NCBI GenBank assembly: GCA_003612515.1 | Contig: RAZB01000004.1 | Span: forward strand, 62,001-126,000 | From: a bacterium D16-34 | GTDB lineage: Bacteria; Actinomycetota; Coriobacteriia; Coriobacteriales; Eggerthellaceae | Length of the DNA stretch: 64,000 bases | Direction: 5' to 3' | In this document: piece after piece, positions 62,309 to 64,000 of the stretch | Layout of the letters: each line of letters starts with the position of its first letter | Numbering within the stretch: the stretch's first letter is position 1 | Notes under the pieces: model-generated | What the model saw: the letters and a program-made list of their open reading frames with translations, nothing else | The model's database searches: none | Told to the model about the DNA's origin: nothing | Program-made: the position numbers and the translations under genes

Positions 62309-64000
62309 TTAGTACAGCTTTGCGCCAGCCGGAATGCGATCGTCAACCATTAACAGGTTCAAACATTCCTCGTTCTCAGCTTCTTCGCCCTCACCAGGAA
62401 TTTCGCACACAGCAGAAATAAGCATTCCGCACGAATCGATACCCATCATCTTGCGCGGAGGCAAGTTGGTAATGGCAACGCAGGTCCTACCAACCAACTC
62501 TTCAGGCTCATAGTAAGCATGAATGCCCGACAAGATCACTCGATCAGTACCCGAACCGTCATCCAGCACGAACTTAAGCAGCTTTTTAGACTTCGGCACC
62601 GCTTCGCATTCCTTGACTTTCACGACGCGGAAATCCGACTTACTAAAGGTGTCGAAATCAACGAAATCTTCAAAGAGCGGCTCAATAATCACGTCCGAAT
62701 AAGCAGGCTTTGCAAGGGATGTGCTCGGCAAAACGCTTGTAGCACTCGGCGAAACGTTTGCGTCGTTTGCATCGTTTGCGGCGCTTGCGCTAGCAGCACC
62801 GCGAGCAGTATCAGCAGGAGCTTCGTCACGCATGTGCGGGAACAAAAGCACATCGCGAATGGAGGGAGCATCAGCCAAAAGCATGACCAAACGATCAATA
62901 CCGACACCTACACCGCCGGCAGGAGGCATGCCATATTCAAGTGCGCGAATATAGTCGGCATCATAGCCCATAGCTTCATCGTCGCCCATATCTTTAGCTT
63001 CCACCTGTGCGCGGAAGCGTTCTGCCTGATCAACCGGGTCATTGAGCTCAGTAAAGGCGTTCGCGTATTCATGACCCAAAATAAAGAGCTCGAAGCGTTG
63101 CGTCAGCTCTGGATTGTCCGGATGCTTCTTCGCCAACGGTGAAACCTCAAGTGGATGGTCAATCACGAATGTCGGCTGAATGAGCTTCTCCTCAGCAACG
63201 GCCTCAAAGATTTCAGCAATCAACTTGCCTTTACCCCAGGCAGCCTCAGCATGACCGCCGTTGCGCTCGAGGATAGCAACAAGCTCTTCGCGCGTGCGAT
63301 CAAACGAAACGTCTTCGCCCGCACCTTCGCTTGCAAGTTCGATCATAGACGCACGACGCCAAGAACCGGACAGGTCAACAGGGGTGCCTTGATAGGTGAT
63401 CTCCAGCGTGCCACAAGCTGCCAAAGCTGCAGCTTTGATGTAACCCTCCGTCAACTCCATCATGCCATCAAGATCGGAAAATGCCTGATAGGCTTCCATA
63501 GTAGTGAACTCGGGGTTGTGATAAGGATCCATTCCTTCGTTTCGGAATTGACGCCCAATCTCAAAAACCTTTTCAAACCCACCAACAAGCAAACGCTTAA
63601 GCGGAAGCTCTGTTGCAATGCGCAAATAGTAGTCACGATCTAACGCATTAAAGTGAGTGATGAACGGTTTTGCGTTTGCGCCACCAATGATGGCATGCAA
63701 AAACGGCGTTTCAACTTCGTAAAAGCCCTGATCTTCCATATAACGACGAATTGCAGATACAATCTTGAAGCGTTTCTGGAAAACATCTTTAACCTCAGGA
63801 TTCATAACCAGGTCTACATAACGCTGACGATATCGCGTTTCTTTGTCTGCAAGACCATGGAATTTTTCAGGCAGCGGACGCAAGCTTTTCGATAGCAGCT
63901 CAAAACGCTCTACGGCAACCGACAACTGACCACGCTTGGTGCGCATCATAGTGCCGGCAACACCCAACCAATCACCAACATCAACAAAGTCTTTGAGGTC
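62309..64000 (-). CDS. lysS: Lysyl-tRNA synthetase with C-terminal tRNA-binding (EMAP/MetRS-beta) domain, 5' part outside window
   Basis: The frame is open to the right edge, so the start and much of the N-terminal OB domain are missing. Class II motifs: motif 1 around RRYMEDQGFYEVETPFL, motif 2 FEIGRQFRNEGMDPYHNPEFTTMEAY, motif 3 GVGIDRLVMLL. After about 40 residues of Ala/Asn/Asp/Ser linker (SASAANDANDANVSPS) comes a complete tRNA_bind domain (FSKSDFRVVKVKECEAVPKSKKLLKFVLDDG, ...LPPRKMMGIDSCGMLISA). Bacterial LysRS normally ends after motif 3. The extra OB domain should raise tRNA affinity non-specifically. Confidence 0.95.
   Translation of the reverse strand, partial: DLKDFVDVGDWLGVAGTMMRTKRGQLSVAVERFELLSKSLRPLPEKFHGLADKETRYRQRYVDLVMNPEVKDVFQKRFKIVSAIRRYMEDQGFYEVETPFLHAIIGGANAKPFITHFNALDRDYYLRIATELPLKRLLVGGFEKVFEIGRQFRNEGMDPYHNPEFTTMEAYQAFSDLDGMMELTEGYIKAAALAACGTLEITYQGTPVDLSGSWRRASMIELASEGAGEDVSFDRTREELVAILERNGGHAEAAWGKGKLIAEIFEAVAEEKLIQPTFVIDHPLEVSPLAKKHPDNPELTQRFELFILGHEYANAFTELNDPVDQAERFRAQVEAKDMGDDEAMGYDADYIRALEYGMPPAGGVGVGIDRLVMLLADAPSIRDVLLFPHMRDEAPADTARGAASASAANDANDANVSPSATSVLPSTSLAKPAYSDVIIEPLFEDFVDFDTFSKSDFRVVKVKECEAVPKSKKLLKFVLDDGSGTDRVILSGIHAYYEPEELVGRTCVAITNLPPRKMMGIDSCGMLISAVCEIPGEGEEAENEECLNLLMVDDRIPAGAKLY

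Overview
The window looks like chromosomal DNA of a small-genome actinobacterium of the class Coriobacteriia, family Eggerthellaceae; a Cryptobacterium-like organism is my best guess. This is inference, from a base composition near 50 percent GC, the gene families present (BcrA/HgdC-like activase plus DUF2229 genes, LysRS with a C-terminal tRNA-binding domain, EF-G-like GTPase, VaFE/SpaA surface proteins) and local gene order. I see no phage, transposase, plasmid or CRISPR array. About 85 percent of the window is coding, mostly on the minus strand.

Layout. 1-4.8 kb: an Ala/Lys-rich EF-hand-like protein, a cold-shock protein, the ruvCAB Holliday-junction operon with a LexA-type box, and yebC. 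4.8-8.0 kb: a three-gene split version of the 2-hydroxyacyl-CoA dehydratase activase/DUF2229 system. 8.2-10.4 kb: serA convergent with a lipid kinase. 10.5-15.7 kb: molybdate uptake and early molybdenum cofactor synthesis (modA-modB-modC-moaA-moaC); ModB carries an unusual extracytoplasmic N-terminal domain. 15.9-21.3 kb: a Nik/Dpp-type ABC importer whose upstream region holds a perfect NikR-type operator and whose NikD-like ATPase has a His-rich N-terminus, so nickel is the likely cargo. 21.5-28.3 kb: ligA and metabolism genes (nnrD, acpS, glmS).

28.6-34.4 kb: one reading frame for a 1914-residue surface protein that reads as two complete sortase-anchored proteins fused in tandem, with an internal sorting signal followed directly by an internal signal peptide. 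34.5-45.4 kb: EF-G-like GTPase, hydroxyacyl-CoA dehydrogenase, amidohydrolase, Mrp ATPase, tRNA-Ala, hypothetical and TPR proteins, a decayed YefM/YoeB toxin-antitoxin pair, and an HtrA protease.

45.5-55.3 kb: panD with an isochorismatase-like hydrolase, then a long minus-strand run ispD-ispF-cysE-cysS-metF-metH reactivation domain-metH, joining isoprenoid precursor synthesis, cysteine supply and charging, and a methionine synthase split into separate genes. 55.3-58.0 kb: clpC behind a CIRCE (HrcA) operator. 58.0-59.7 kb: repeat-rich DNA with two small genes; one encodes a nearly isolated sorting-signal/membrane segment. 59.7-64.0 kb: a PucR-type regulator, a U32 peptidase-family protein and the 3' part of lysS, which runs off the right edge.

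The non-coding DNA is unusual. A 118-bp three-unit palindromic element occurs twice (21.36 and 58.31 kb) with its middle unit flipped between copies. Short tandem repeats of 15-75 bp recur between genes, in leaders and at protein termini. Several long perfect palindromes sit where operators would be expected.
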